NCBI GenBank assembly: GCA_017517705.1
Contig: JAFWYM010000016.1
Span: 62,001-126,000 of the forward strand
DNA from: Alistipes sp.
GTDB lineage: Bacteria; Bacteroidota; Bacteroidia; Bacteroidales; Rikenellaceae
Reading direction: 5' to 3'
Length of the DNA stretch: 64,000 nucleotides
Notes under the pieces: generated by a model
What the model was told of the DNA's origin: nothing
Database searches by the model: none
The model's input: the letters and a program-made list of their open reading frames with translations, nothing else
Shown here: positions 1-10,800 of the stretch, one piece after another
How positions within the stretch are numbered: position 1 is the stretch's first letter
Layout of the letters: each line of letters starts with the position of its first letter
Program-made: the position numbers and the translations under genes

Positions 1-520
1 CGGCACACGCGGGGATGGCAACGCTCAGGGTGCTACCCTCAACCTTAACATCCTCGATGGGGTTATTCTGCCAGAGGGCCACAGCCTCCGCGATGGGCGC
101 TGTTGCCTCAACAATGATACGGCCATCATTGACCTCCGTAGTAGACATGTAGCTGCCCTCGGTGTCGCGCTTGCCACCAAGCACAACGACGGCTAAGGGC
201 TCGCCCTCGTGCCATACGTCAAGGGTAGTGACCAACACCTCGGCATCTGTAGTTATGTCGAAAGTAGACCAGTCGTCAGCCGTAGCGGTGAGCTTGAGGC
301 GCTCATCCGTAGTAGTGACCTCATCGGCACCGACCCACTGCGGATAGTAGTCCGTGAGGTGGTGCGACGTAGTGCCCACCTTGATGGTCATAGGCACAAC
401 AGGGGCATTATTGCCGAGCGCAAACTCGCCATCTGCCGCAGGCTTATCCATGATGCAGTGTACGGCAAAGAGCGACACCACAACGGCACAAGCCACAAAA
501 AGGATAGATTTAAGTCTCAT
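1..520 (-). CDS. Secreted protein at the end of the Sus-like operon, N-terminal 173 residues only
   Basis: The reading frame is open from the ATG at 520 to the window edge, so the C-terminus is missing. The protein starts with a positively charged, hydrophobic signal sequence (MRLKSILFVACAVVVSLFAV) ending near a Cys at about residue 22, which suggests a secreted protein or lipoprotein. The visible part is beta-rich and acidic and has no catalytic motif I recognise. It lies 30 bp downstream of the GH53 gene on the same strand and is therefore the last visible gene of the starch-type operon. An extracellular alpha-amylase (GH13) is usual at this position in Sus loci and would fit an N-terminal beta-sandwich, but that is inference from position only. 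Confidence 0.6.
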   Translation of the reverse strand, partial: MRLKSILFVACAVVVSLFAVHCIMDKPAADGEFALGNNAPVVPMTIKVGTTSHHLTDYYPQWVGADEVTTTDERLKLTATADDWSTFDITTDAEVLVTTLDVWHEGEPLAVVVLGGKRDTEGSYMSTTEVNDGRIIVEATAPIAEAVALWQNNPIEDVKVEGSTLSVAIPACA

Positions 521-550
521 ATTGTTTGTGTTTTAGTAATTTGCATTGTT

Positions 551-1831
551 CTACTCCACGTCCATCATCCAGTCGATACCCTCATGTAGGTTATTATCAT
601 TGGTGAAGTCCCAGTAGGAGTTGTTCTCCCACGTCGAGCCGTAGCCCCACTCTGCGGGGTAGGTGTAGAGGCCGAGGCCATGACCCTCAGCCTTACCCTC
701 TAAGAGGTCGGGCAGCGACTCCGTGCCCCAGGTGATAAGGCCTATGCCGCCTCCCGCCTTGACATCCTCGGCCAGAGCACGCAACCATGCACGCTGCTTC
801 GCGGGGGTGTAGTTCTCGGCATTCGTAGCATCATTCCAGTCAGGATAGTTGTACGAGTTGTCGCACCAGTCGCCCATCCATTTGCCATTGACCGTGCCCG
901 TGGTGTAGGAGTGCGCCGTCTCGAGTATCATCAGCCTCTTGGCATACTCCTTAGCCACATATTCGCCCATGCTCTTGAAGCTGACAAACGAGCCCATCGT
1001 GTGGCCTATGTTTGTTCCGGGGTACCACGAGAGCGCTACGACGTCGTAGTCGACACATCCGTTACTCTTAAAGTCTCTGATGTAGTTTATCTTCGCGGGG
1101 TTGGCGATGTGTACCGCCGAGATTATGGCCACCTCCACGTCGCGCGAGAAGTCGCGCACAGCCCTATGGCCGTAGTTCAGCAGGCGTGCCGTGCGGGCAG
1201 CATCGTTGGTGCCATTGAGCATAAATCCTATGTTTACCTCGTTACCCACGGCAACAATTGCAGGGACTACACCCTCATCGTGCAGAGCCTCAAGGCTCTC
1301 ATACACCCATCCATATAGAGCCTCGCCCAATGCCTTCTCGTCGAGAGCCTTCCAATCCTCGGGGATGTTGTTATGTGCTGCCGACGTCGAAGTGTACTTG
1401 TCGTAGTCGGGCTTCAGCGTGAGCATCACATCCAACCCCTCGGCCTTAGCCGCGAGGGCATCCTCCACAACACGCTCCCACTGCTGCCAGTCGATGGTCA
1501 CACCATCGATCTCGGCGAAGGGCTCGCGGTCGAGTTGCAGGCGCACGATATTCGCGCCATGAGCCTTAACCGAGGCATAGGGATTTGTGACCTCGCCATT
1601 CTCGCGATATACGAGGCCGAAGTCTATGAGATAGTTGGCAAACGACATCGTCGTGCCCTTATAGAATTTGTTGAACACCACCTCGGGTGCCGGCTTGGGC
1701 TCCTCGGGCTCACCCGGCAGCTCGGGATTATTGTCGTCGGGCACTATGGGTTTCGGCGTATCGCTCTCCTGACCACATGCCACCATGGCCAACACCAGCA
1801 TAGGCACAACGCCCCATATCAACTTTCTCAT
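551..1831 (-). CDS. GH53 family glycoside hydrolase, lipoprotein (endo-beta-1,4-galactanase family)
   Basis: The protein has 426 residues, with a lipoprotein signal peptide ending in LAMVAC (Cys19), an acidic Pro-rich linker to about residue 50, then a TIM-barrel domain. GH53 hallmarks are visible: GNEVN with the acid/base Glu198, a DVVALSWYPG strand near 264-272, and ILETAHS with the nucleophile Glu304. Known GH53 enzymes cut beta-1,4-galactan of type I arabinogalactan. The neighbours, in contrast, are SusE/SusF-like proteins with starch-binding modules. The gene is the fifth or sixth in a leftward operon, 106 bp after the larger SusE-like gene, and that gap holds two strong hairpins. The family call is firm; the substrate is open, because a galactanase in an otherwise starch-type operon is a mismatch. 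Confidence 0.88.
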   Translation of the reverse strand: MRKLIWGVVPMLVLAMVACGQESDTPKPIVPDDNNPELPGEPEEPKPAPEVVFNKFYKGTTMSFANYLIDFGLVYRENGEVTNPYASVKAHGANIVRLQLDREPFAEIDGVTIDWQQWERVVEDALAAKAEGLDVMLTLKPDYDKYTSTSAAHNNIPEDWKALDEKALGEALYGWVYESLEALHDEGVVPAIVAVGNEVNIGFMLNGTNDAARTARLLNYGHRAVRDFSRDVEVAIISAVHIANPAKINYIRDFKSNGCVDYDVVALSWYPGTNIGHTMGSFVSFKSMGEYVAKEYAKRLMILETAHSYTTGTVNGKWMGDWCDNSYNYPDWNDATNAENYTPAKQRAWLRALAEDVKAGGGIGLITWGTESLPDLLEGKAEGHGLGLYTYPAEWGYGSTWENNSYWDFTNDNNLHEGIDWMMDVE

Positions 1832-1854
1832 TGTCGGTATCTCTTTTGGTTAGG

Positions 1855-1921
1855 GGTTGAGAGGCCGATCAAAGCCTCCCAACCAAGGGTATAGCATCGC
1901 GCGGGTAGACGCGATGCTATA
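1855..1921 (-). other. Two intercistronic hairpins between the SusE-like and GH53 genes
   Basis: Positions 1890-1921 form a perfect 12-bp stem (TATAGCATCGCG paired with its complement). Positions 1855-1884 form a second stem, GGTTG and GAGGC paired with GCCTC and CAACC. Neither is followed by a long T-run, so transcript processing or 3'-end protection fits better than full termination. That role is inferred. Confidence 0.6.
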
Positions 1922-1937
1922 GAAAGTAGTGACGTTG

Positions 1938-4900
1938 TTAGTTCTTCTTGAGAGTAAAGGTACCAACCTCGTTCTCGATAGTAAGAGTAAGAGTGTAGTT
2001 ACCTGCCTCAACGACCTTGATGTCATTAGCAGCATTAAAATAAGCCTTGAACGGTGTTCCATCTACGGGAGCAAAGCCCTCACCGTCATAGCCGAAGTTA
2101 ATATCCCAACTGCCGTCTGCACGTACCTTGAACTTAGCGTTCTCGCCAGCATCGAAAGTAGCAGTAGCAGTGTTGCCGCTAACAGTCATCGCGAAGTTAT
2201 CAGCATCCCAGTTAGTCACACCGATAACGCCCCAAGTATGGCCCTCGATGGTTAGAGGCTGCTTCTCTGGCTCCTCACCATTGATTGTAGCCTGCCACTT
2301 GCCATCGCTACCCTTCTCGGTAAGCTTAATGAATACATCAGCATTGAGCTCAACACCGTTGATATTAACAGTCTGCTCAGAGCCATTGTTGAAAATAACG
2401 TTAACAGTCTTGCCATAAAGTGCAGGATCAGCTGTGTAAACATAGTAAGTCACACCATCAACCTCCTCTGTTGCAAGTGCCTGACCAGGCCAATTACCAC
2501 CAGTATAGTTGTTGTTGTCGTCATCCCAGATCCAAGCGTTGCAGTTTGTCCAGCCAGTAGCCGAAACATCGCCGTAGATCTTCACCGCCTTAGCGTCTGA
2601 TGGAATAGTGGGATCAGCCGAGCCGGCAGCCACGAGGATGATCTCGAGCGATGTGGTGTTGAAGTATACATCGTACTCACCGGCAGCAACAGTCAAATTT
2701 TTACCACCAGATACCAATGTAGTAGCCTCGCCAACAGTAACCTCATAAGGCTCAACCTCACCTTCAGCACCGAAGTTCTTACCCCAATCGTTGTTTACAC
2801 GCACCTTGAATTGATTGTCTGCATCGAGCTTGTAGTTCTCGCAACGAGTCCAGTCGCCATGGAGCGCCTCAAGAACAGCATCGGGCTGCACTGTGCTATC
2901 GTCACCCTCAACAGTAGGATTACCCCAGTTATTGGCAGTACCTACAAGGCCATAAACCTCAACCTCGGGCTCAACTGCCTCACCTACGAGCTTGTAGTTA
3001 AGAGCGAAGTTAGTGTTATCAGCAAAGCTGATAGAGAGGTCGTAAGCACCAGCATCGAGTGACATATCGCTACCATTATAAGTCATATCCTCAACTGCAC
3101 CACCAAGGTTATAACCGGGATCTGCGAGGTTGCCATTGTGCCAATCACCCCAGCCGTCATTCATACGGAGCTTGAATATACTTGTAATAGATACGTTCTT
3201 CAACTCGTAAGAGTAAGTCTCGGGATTGTAAGTAAAGTTGTTCTGGTTGTTCCAATCACCATTACCAATAAGACCTACAGTCTCAAGCTTGTGAGCAATC
3301 ATCAAGTTGTTAACCAAGTCAACGATGAGGATATACGAGTCACCCTCGTTGGTCTCATCCTTAACGTCGGGCGTATTACCAAAGGTAATGTTAGCATCTC
3401 CAAGAGCATAGGTATAGGGAGACTCTACATCGCTGGTCTCGCCACCAAGCCATACTTGCTCGTTCTTAGCGTTGATGTAGTAGAGCTTAGCACCATAAGT
3501 AGCACCCTCAAAGGTGATAACACCAGAGTACATACCGGGCTTGCTTGCATCAGCCTTCAAGATGGGTGAGATGTCGGCTGTTTCGCCCCAATTGAGGCCA
3601 CAGAAGTCACCAACAACATAGATAGACTCGGGATAGAGAGGACGGCAGGGAGTGATGCCAGCCTTAACAACCTCAGAAACAGCCTCAGCGCTGCCACTCT
3701 TGGCACGCACGCTAAACTCTACCTCGCAAGGCTCCTGAGCCTTAGCACCATTAGCCAAAAGCTGAGTGTTGAAATCCTCGTGCTTAACACGGATAGCGTA
3801 TACCACAGCCTCGGGAGCGCTCTCCTCGAAGGTTGCAGGAGTATTCTCCTCACCCTCGGTAGTCTCCTTATCCTCCTCCTTGTCGGCATCCTTATCCTCC
3901 TCAGCAGCAGCCTTATCATCCTCGGCAAACTCCTTCTGAGTCTTGATAGTACCCTCAACAACGAAGGCCTCCTTATCAGAGCCAACAACCTTAGCCAATA
4001 CCTCGTAGCTGAGCTCGAGACCCTCACCAAGGTTAGCGGGACCCCAAGTAAGAAGCTCAACAGCATCCTTAACATCCAAGTTCAAGGCGAGACCCTCAGC
4101 AGGAACGCCTGCACCAAGAGCCACCTCCGAAGTCTCGGGCTCGTAAGTAGTAACCTTAACAGTCACGGTATCCTCAGCCGTAGCCTCGATAACCTTAACC
4201 TCGGGCTTAGCCTCCTCACCCTCGGCGGGCTCACCCTCAGCGGGAACCTCGTAAGAGTAGTAAGCACGAAGAGCAAAGCTAAGCTCTGCAGGAGCGTCGA
4301 CATAACCCTGAGCGCGCAACATAGAGTTGAACTCAGCCGAGTTAAGCGCAAACTTGGTATCGCTGATGCCATCGTACTTAACGGGCTCGGCATCCTTCAG
4401 GCCAACGTACGTAAGAGTTACCTCATAGGCAACCTCGATATTGTAGCCGAAGCGCGCAGGCTCCCACTCCAAGAGAGCAACATCCTTAACCTCGTCGAGA
4501 GAGAGAACGATGTCGGCACCTGCATCGGCACCTGCCTTCAATACGGGAGCAACCAACTCGCCAGATACGAAGATAAGTGACGAGATAGGATCAGACTTAA
4601 GAGTCTCACCATTAGTGTTGGTAGCTACGACGTAGAGGTCGATGCTATAGTTGTCGTTCGAGGGAAGTGTGTAGTTCTCGTTCAACAACGTGTGGAAAGC
4701 CTCCTTGTTGATAGAGTATGTAAGCTCGGCAGTCTCAATGAGCTTGAGCTCCTGAGCATCGAACGACATATACAACGTGTAGTTCACGTCGCCGAAGTTA
4801 CGAGCAGGCGACCATGAGTAGGTCACATCCTCCTGGAAGGTATCCTCCGTGAGGAGAACAACCTCATTTGCATTCATTACAGGGGCAACAGCATCCGTTG

Positions 4901-4985
4901 AGAAGATATCCTTGGGATCCTTCTGGCACGAGCTAAGAGCAACAGCTGCCGCTACGAAAAATGATAAATATTTTAAAATCTTCAT
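1938..4985 (-). CDS. Large SusE/SusF-like starch-binding outer-membrane lipoprotein
   Basis: The protein has 1015 residues. A lipoprotein signal (VALSSC, Cys20) is followed by three consecutive SusE-type Ig-like domains to about residue 430, then several C-terminal carbohydrate-binding modules. The modules carry motifs typical of surface starch-binding proteins: VVGDFCGLNWG, LIGNGDWNNQ, VYGLVGTANNWGNP, a CBM26-like WIWDDDNNNYTGGNWPGQ stretch, and a final WGVIGVTNWDADNF domain. It would sit on the outer leaflet and hold alpha-glucan for the SusC/SusD pore. At 1015 residues it is about two to three times the length of classical SusE or SusF. A low-complexity stretch of Glu, Asp and Lys interrupts the third Ig-like domain (encoded near 3840-3930). 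It is cotranscribed with the smaller SusE-like gene upstream. Confidence 0.85.
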   Translation of the reverse strand: MKILKYLSFFVAAAVALSSCQKDPKDIFSTDAVAPVMNANEVVLLTEDTFQEDVTYSWSPARNFGDVNYTLYMSFDAQELKLIETAELTYSINKEAFHTLLNENYTLPSNDNYSIDLYVVATNTNGETLKSDPISSLIFVSGELVAPVLKAGADAGADIVLSLDEVKDVALLEWEPARFGYNIEVAYEVTLTYVGLKDAEPVKYDGISDTKFALNSAEFNSMLRAQGYVDAPAELSFALRAYYSYEVPAEGEPAEGEEAKPEVKVIEATAEDTVTVKVTTYEPETSEVALGAGVPAEGLALNLDVKDAVELLTWGPANLGEGLELSYEVLAKVVGSDKEAFVVEGTIKTQKEFAEDDKAAAEEDKDADKEEDKETTEGEENTPATFEESAPEAVVYAIRVKHEDFNTQLLANGAKAQEPCEVEFSVRAKSGSAEAVSEVVKAGITPCRPLYPESIYVVGDFCGLNWGETADISPILKADASKPGMYSGVITFEGATYGAKLYYINAKNEQVWLGGETSDVESPYTYALGDANITFGNTPDVKDETNEGDSYILIVDLVNNLMIAHKLETVGLIGNGDWNNQNNFTYNPETYSYELKNVSITSIFKLRMNDGWGDWHNGNLADPGYNLGGAVEDMTYNGSDMSLDAGAYDLSISFADNTNFALNYKLVGEAVEPEVEVYGLVGTANNWGNPTVEGDDSTVQPDAVLEALHGDWTRCENYKLDADNQFKVRVNNDWGKNFGAEGEVEPYEVTVGEATTLVSGGKNLTVAAGEYDVYFNTTSLEIILVAAGSADPTIPSDAKAVKIYGDVSATGWTNCNAWIWDDDNNNYTGGNWPGQALATEEVDGVTYYVYTADPALYGKTVNVIFNNGSEQTVNINGVELNADVFIKLTEKGSDGKWQATINGEEPEKQPLTIEGHTWGVIGVTNWDADNFAMTVSGNTATATFDAGENAKFKVRADGSWDINFGYDGEGFAPVDGTPFKAYFNAANDIKVVEAGNYTLTLTIENEVGTFTLKKN

Positions 4986-5010
4986 AATCTGAAATGTTTT
5001 ATTCGCGGGA

Positions 5011-5032
5011 GGGGCAACCTGTGGGCTACCCC
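5011..5032 (-). other. Intercistronic hairpin between the two SusE-like genes
   Basis: On the minus strand GGGGTAGCC pairs with GGTTGCCCC (nine pairs, two of them G-U) around a CACA loop. It sits in the 68-bp gap between the two SusE-like genes and has no T-run. An RNA-stability or processing role is inferred. Confidence 0.5.
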
Positions 5033-5053
5033 CACCACGACATTTTCACTCTA

Positions 5054-6139
5054 TTATTCTGCCTCGTAGCTTATAACCCAAGGTGTACGATCGGCATGTA
5101 CGCATACGAATACGTTACCACCCTCGGGAGCCTTGATGTTATCGCCACCCTCGAGTACAATACCCTCAGTCAACGTATCAAACTCGCCAAGATTCTCAGC
5201 AGCAGCACCGGTACTACCATAACTGATATCCCAACCACCATTCATACGAACCTTGAACTCCGAGCCACCGGCAATAGCTTTCTCACTACGCCATACACCC
5301 GCATTAGCATCAAACTTCATAGCGATAGGCACACTCCAGTTAGCATCCCAAGAGCCGGCAATATCCATAGCCGTATACATCGTTGCCTGGATAGACTTAG
5401 CATTCAAGTCGACATTAAGCGTCCAGATACCCTTGTTCAATACGAGGTTACCGTCATCACTTGCCGTGAGATTCTCAGACTTTGAAGCAAACCAATCGAA
5501 GCCACGCTCAGAACCATCCCACGCACGGTTGTCGGGAATCTTAAAGCCTGAGTCATCAGCCGTAAACTCAACAGTAGTTTCGTAGATGCCTGTACCGGCA
5601 ACTACCTCCCAGAAAGGAAGGGCTTTGTCAATACCCCAGTTCTGGAAAGCTCCAACAAGGAAGAGATTCTTGAACATCGCCTTATACGTAGTGATGTTGA
5701 AGCTGATAGAGTTAGACTTCTCGGTCTCAAGATGAGCTACAGAAGCTACTACATAAGCGTTGATGTCGGCAGAATCGTTGGCCGCGATACCGAGGCCGTT
5801 AACTGCTGCAGAGTTAAGCACGCTCTTCTCGAACGTAAGAACGTTAGTATTAGCGCTACCAACAAAGGCCTCCTTAGCCTCGCCACCCTCGGGTGCGTAG
5901 CTGAAGTAGAGCGAGTAGGTAACCTCTACGGGCTGACCAAAGTCTACCTTCGTACAAGAGAACGTAACCTTCTCCGTTGTGATGTTATCGCCATTGATAA
6001 CAACATCCTCGTGGTCGTTCAACACGGGTGCCTCAACATCCTCAATCGGACTAAGACGCGGCTGCTCGACATCGGTCTGGCACGATGCAAACATAAAGGC
6101 TGCACCGGCAAGCATCGATAAATATTTGATGTATTTCAT
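5054..6139 (-). CDS. SusE-like starch-binding outer-membrane lipoprotein
   Basis: The protein has 361 residues with a lipoprotein signal (FMFASC, Cys20). One SusE-type Ig-like domain spans about residues 35-150. Two carbohydrate-binding modules follow, one starting at LFLVGAFQNWGID and one at MDIAGSWDANWSVP with the repeating FKVRMNGGWDISYGS element. The same module grammar appears in the larger protein encoded next to it, so the pair corresponds to SusE and SusF. The predicted role is surface binding of alpha-glucan to increase capture by SusC/SusD. It follows susD by 41 bp and is clearly in the same operon. Confidence 0.85.
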   Translation of the reverse strand: MKYIKYLSMLAGAAFMFASCQTDVEQPRLSPIEDVEAPVLNDHEDVVINGDNITTEKVTFSCTKVDFGQPVEVTYSLYFSYAPEGGEAKEAFVGSANTNVLTFEKSVLNSAAVNGLGIAANDSADINAYVVASVAHLETEKSNSISFNITTYKAMFKNLFLVGAFQNWGIDKALPFWEVVAGTGIYETTVEFTADDSGFKIPDNRAWDGSERGFDWFASKSENLTASDDGNLVLNKGIWTLNVDLNAKSIQATMYTAMDIAGSWDANWSVPIAMKFDANAGVWRSEKAIAGGSEFKVRMNGGWDISYGSTGAAAENLGEFDTLTEGIVLEGGDNIKAPEGGNVFVCVHADRTPWVISYEAE

Positions 6140-6180
6140 ATTCTTAAAAATTTAAGCTTATTCAATTGTTATCCACAAGA

Positions 6181-7878
6181 CTAATAACCGGGATTCTGTA
6201 CCAAGTTGGGATTAACCTCCTTGTCTGAAGAGAGGATAGGATAGATCTTGCGATAGTCGTCGATAGCGGCATTACCATCCTTGATACCTGCCTTGTAGGG
6301 CCAAGCGTATGATGCCGTAGTGAACTTGTTGTAACGGATCAAGTCAACACGACGGTGACCCTCCCAGTAGAGCTCACGTGTGCGCTCCTTGAGAATCCAC
6401 TCGAGGTCGAGAGACAAAGGCATAGTATCCTCTTCACCATTAGCACGCTTACGCAAGGTCTTGATGAGCGCATAGCCATCATCCGAAGATGAGAGCGAGC
6501 CACCCTTCATACGAGCCTCAGCCTCGGCAGAGATGAGGTACATCTCAGCAAGACGGAAGATGGGGAAGTCGGCCGACGATACGTCTATTCCCTTCTGAAC
6601 CAAGATGTCGACATTGTCGCTGGTCAAGGGTAGCCACTTAACACAAGCCCAACCGGTTGTCATATCGGGAGAGTAGGGGTTAACCTCGTCGGGGAAGCCG
6701 GCACCGTAGAAGAAGGCACGCTTATCGCTGGCCTCACGGCTATAGCCCCAACCCTGCGTACGATCGATACCCTGAAGGTCGAAGTTCTCCTTAACAAACT
6801 CGCTCGAGCATGTATAACCGTTCCACTGGCTACGATAGATATCCGTGGTGAAGCCCATAAGCTTAGAGATAGGCATACGGATAGCATCGTTAACAGTAGC
6901 ATATACGTAGTGTGTGGTACCTCCCCACGACTGTGTAGAGTCGGTGTCGTAAGTAGCAGCAATGATGAACTCGTCCTGAGCACCATTCGTCGTGTTATCC
7001 TGGCGGAAGAGGTCTACGTACGAGTCGTTAAGCTTGTAGCCACCTTCGTCGATACACTTATCGGCGTACTTCTTAGCATCCTCCCAGCGAGCAGTGCCGG
7101 TGTAAACCTCAGCGTTGAGGTACATACGAGCCAACACAGCATAAGCAGCACCCTTCGACAAGCGAGGATACTCAACACGTACGGCAGGGAGATTCTCATC
7201 CTCGATGACCTCCAAGAGCTCCTGCTCGATCCACTCGAACAACTTAGCGCGGCCAATAGCAGCATCGCGATCCATCTGCTCGGGATAGTAAGCAGCACCA
7301 AGGTGCTCAGGAAGTGCTACGGGAGGATTACCGAAGAGATCCATCAAGATCTCATAGTAGATGGCACGCAAGAGGCGCATCTCAGCACGATAAGCACGTA
7401 CATCGGCCAAGCGGTCACCGTGACCACGAGCCTCAACAGCGCTATCACTCGATACCGTAGGGTCAAGGAACTGATTGCAGAGTGCAACAGCCTTGATACC
7501 ACGAGTGTAAACAGACTTTACAGCCGTATTTGTGGGATTCCACTTATGGAACTGTATACCTGCAACATAGTCATCGCCCCAAGTACAGAACAATGCATCG
7601 GTAGACAACTCATTAAGAATTGTGTACATACGTGTGAACTCCGACTGACCGGCATCGTCAACAGCGATATCGGCACCACCCGGATTATCGGGAGATACCA
7701 ATGAGAAATAACCGTAAGCATAGCTTACATACTGGTCGTAGCTATTGGGGTCGGCAAATGCACGATCCGCAGTAATCTGGTTCTTATCCAGCGGCTGTGT
7801 CTCCAAATCGCCAACACACGATGTGAGTACACCCACTGACGAGAGCAGTGCTACACTATATATTAATAACTTTTTCAT
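6181..7878 (-). CDS. SusD/RagB family outer-membrane nutrient-binding lipoprotein
   Basis: The protein has 565 residues with a lipoprotein signal (VGVLTSC, Cys near 21), the TPR-rich N-terminal half of the SusD family, and the typical C-terminal region with ISAEAEARMKGGS, WILKERTRELYWEGHRRVDLIRY and a closing NPGY. SusD acts as the hinged lid on the SusC barrel and binds glycan at the cell surface. It begins 18 bp after susC, the invariant pairing for these systems. Conserved motifs make the family certain. The substrate (starch or maltodextrin) is inferred from the SusE/SusF neighbours. Confidence 0.95.
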   Translation of the reverse strand: MKKLLIYSVALLSSVGVLTSCVGDLETQPLDKNQITADRAFADPNSYDQYVSYAYGYFSLVSPDNPGGADIAVDDAGQSEFTRMYTILNELSTDALFCTWGDDYVAGIQFHKWNPTNTAVKSVYTRGIKAVALCNQFLDPTVSSDSAVEARGHGDRLADVRAYRAEMRLLRAIYYEILMDLFGNPPVALPEHLGAAYYPEQMDRDAAIGRAKLFEWIEQELLEVIEDENLPAVRVEYPRLSKGAAYAVLARMYLNAEVYTGTARWEDAKKYADKCIDEGGYKLNDSYVDLFRQDNTTNGAQDEFIIAATYDTDSTQSWGGTTHYVYATVNDAIRMPISKLMGFTTDIYRSQWNGYTCSSEFVKENFDLQGIDRTQGWGYSREASDKRAFFYGAGFPDEVNPYSPDMTTGWACVKWLPLTSDNVDILVQKGIDVSSADFPIFRLAEMYLISAEAEARMKGGSLSSSDDGYALIKTLRKRANGEEDTMPLSLDLEWILKERTRELYWEGHRRVDLIRYNKFTTASYAWPYKAGIKDGNAAIDDYRKIYPILSSDKEVNPNLVQNPGY

Positions 7879-7896
7879 ATTACAAATACTACTTTA

Positions 7897-10800
7897 TTAG
7901 AAATTAATGTTAAGACGCAACGTGTAGAGGCGAGGACGAGGAATCATCGTGCCATATACACCATCGGGATCGCCATCCTCGGGATCGAGACCTGAGAACT
8001 TGCTGATAGTGCATACATTCTGAACGCTGGCTGCAACACGAATGTTAACGTCTGACTTGCCTATGTTACGGAAGGTGTAACCCAAGTTAACATCATCCAA
8101 GCGGAAGAACGATGCATTCTCGATGAAGAGGTCTGAGTATGCCTGCTCCGTAGAGGTGTTACCTGTGAAACCGGTGCGGAAGTGATTCTCGTTAAGGTTA
8201 CGCAAGTAGTTGTAAGCCAAAGTACCACAATATGTAGAAGAGTTGTCAACAGCGAGCTTGTTGATGGCGTAGTTGCCAATAGAGCCGTGGCCATTGAAAC
8301 CGAAGTCCCAATTCTTGTACGTGAGCTGCATATTGATACCGTAGTAGAAGTCGGGAGTAGCGCTACGACCAGTGATATACTTATCATCCTCGGTGATGCG
8401 GCCATCCTTGTTACGATCTACGAAGGTGTTCATCAAAGGCTTGCCATCAGCATCGTATGCCTGCTGGTAGAGGTAGAAGGTATAAGGTGCATAGCCCTCG
8501 ATGTGTACCGATGAGTTACCACCTGTACCGCTAAGACCCTCACCTACCTTAACCATATTGCCACCAAGGTCGCTGATGATGGTGCGCTGCCATGTACCGT
8601 TGATGCCTACGCTCCAAGTCCAATCCTGTGTCTGGATGGGCACGAAGTCCAAAGCTACCTCGACACCCTGGTTCTCCATATTACCGATGTTTGACTTCAA
8701 GCTGTTGGTAAAGTTAGAACCAAGAGGAATAGATACGTCGCTCAACAAGTCGCGTGTATGGCGATAGTAGTAGTCTACGCTACCACGGATACGACCCTCC
8801 AAGAAACCGAAGTCGATACCTGCGTTGTAGGTAGTTGTAGTCTCCCACTTGATATCCTTGTTAAATGCCAAAGGCGACAAAAGACCCTCAACACCGGGGA
8901 GATACTGCATCGTACCCACGTTGTAGTACTTGTAAGTAGGAATGTGGGGATAGTAGTCGTCACCGATATCCTGCTGACCTGTCTCACCCCAGCCCAAACG
9001 GAGCTTCAAGGTTGACAATACGTCCTGATCCTCCAAGAATGCCTCCTCAGCGATGTTCCAAGCAAAGGCTGCCGAGGGGAAGAAGCCCCAACGGTTGCGC
9101 TTAGAGAAACGCGATGTAGCATCCTCACGAACAGTAACTGTGAACAAGTAGCGCGAGCCGATAGAGTAGTTGATACGTCCGAAGAACGAGATCAAGTAGT
9201 ACTCCTTAGGTACGGCCATACGTGACTCTACAGACTCATAGTCGCTGTGCAACTTCTCACGGTCGTTGTTGTAGTAACCTATGCTCTTATAACGAACATA
9301 GTTGCGCTGCCATGAGTAACCGGCCATGATATCGAGGCGGTGGTCGCCGAACGACTTGTTATAGTTGGCGTAGAACTCCAACAACGTATTAGCGTTGTAG
9401 TTCGTGTAGTTCTTGTACATATCCTTGGCTCCCGACTTGATGTTGTTGAATGAGCCAATGGTGTTGTACTGTGTACCCTCAGACTCGGCGATATCGTAAC
9501 CAAGGTTAAGGTTGAAGCGCAAATCCTCGAGACCGTGAACCTTATAGTCGATCTGAGCGTTACCGATAGAACGCCATGTGTGCGAGTAGTTAACGTAGTC
9601 GTTCAAAGTCGACAAGGGGTTAACGTTCGAGTTGGTGTTGGGCGAGAAGCCGTTATCATCAAAGTTACCCCAGTTGAAGTAACCGTTTGCAGTCTCGCGG
9701 TTGATAGAACCATCCTCGTTGTAGAACCATACAGGCTTTGTAGGATCGAACGTCAAAGCATCACCTACGGCGTTGTTTGTCCAGTTCGACTTGTTGTAGA
9801 TACCCTTGAGGTTTACGTTCACCGAGAGGTGATCCTTCAAGAACTTGGGCGAAAGGTTAACACCGAGGTTAACACGAGTGTTGTCACCACCCTTAACCGT
9901 ACCCTGATCGTAGTTAGCACCTACGCTGACACGGTAGGGGAAGTTACCATCTGCCGTATTGCCATATACCGAGATTGCGTGGTCGGTAGAGAAGGCTGTG
10001 CGGTAGATGAGATCCTGCCAGTTGGTGTCGTAGATAGTGCCATTGTAGCCCATAAGCGACTGAATCTTCTCGACGTCGGCAGCAGAAGCAACCTTCGAAT
10101 ACTCGTTGGTGATGTAGTCGTAGTACTCCTTACCCGAGAGGACGTCGATCTGGTTAGAGTTGGTCTTTACGGTGTAGCTCGAGTTGTAGCTTACCTGAAC
10201 ACCCTTGCCCTTACCCTTCTTCGTGGTGATGATGATCACACCGTTAGATGCTCGCGAACCATAGATGGCTGTTGCAGAGGCATCCTTCAACACGGTATAA
10301 GTGTCGATATCGTCGGGGTTAACCGATGCCAATGGGTTACCCATACCGGCACCACCATCGCCTGTTACGGGCACACCATCGATAACGATAAGAGGATCAT
10401 TCGACGCGTTAAGCGATGCGTTACCACGGATACGGATCTGTGCTCCAGTACCGGGCTCACCCGATGCGGGAGTAACCAACAGACCGGGAACCTTACCCAT
10501 AAGCAACTGATCGGGAGAGTTGACAGCACCACGGTTGAGGTCCTCAGCCTTGATGGCCACAACCGAACCTGTCATATCCTCCTTCTTAACGGTACCATAA
10601 CCGATGACCACGATGTCGTCGATCATAGCCGAGTCCTCAGCAAGAACTACACGCTGAAGCTCTGTAGAGTTTGCCGCATAAGACTGCGATACGTAGCCGA
10701 TGAAGCTTACGGTAACTACAGACTCGGCACTGCTAGCGATCAGCGAGAACTGACCGTTAACGTCGGTAGTGACACCATTTGTCGTGCCCTGCTCTACAAC

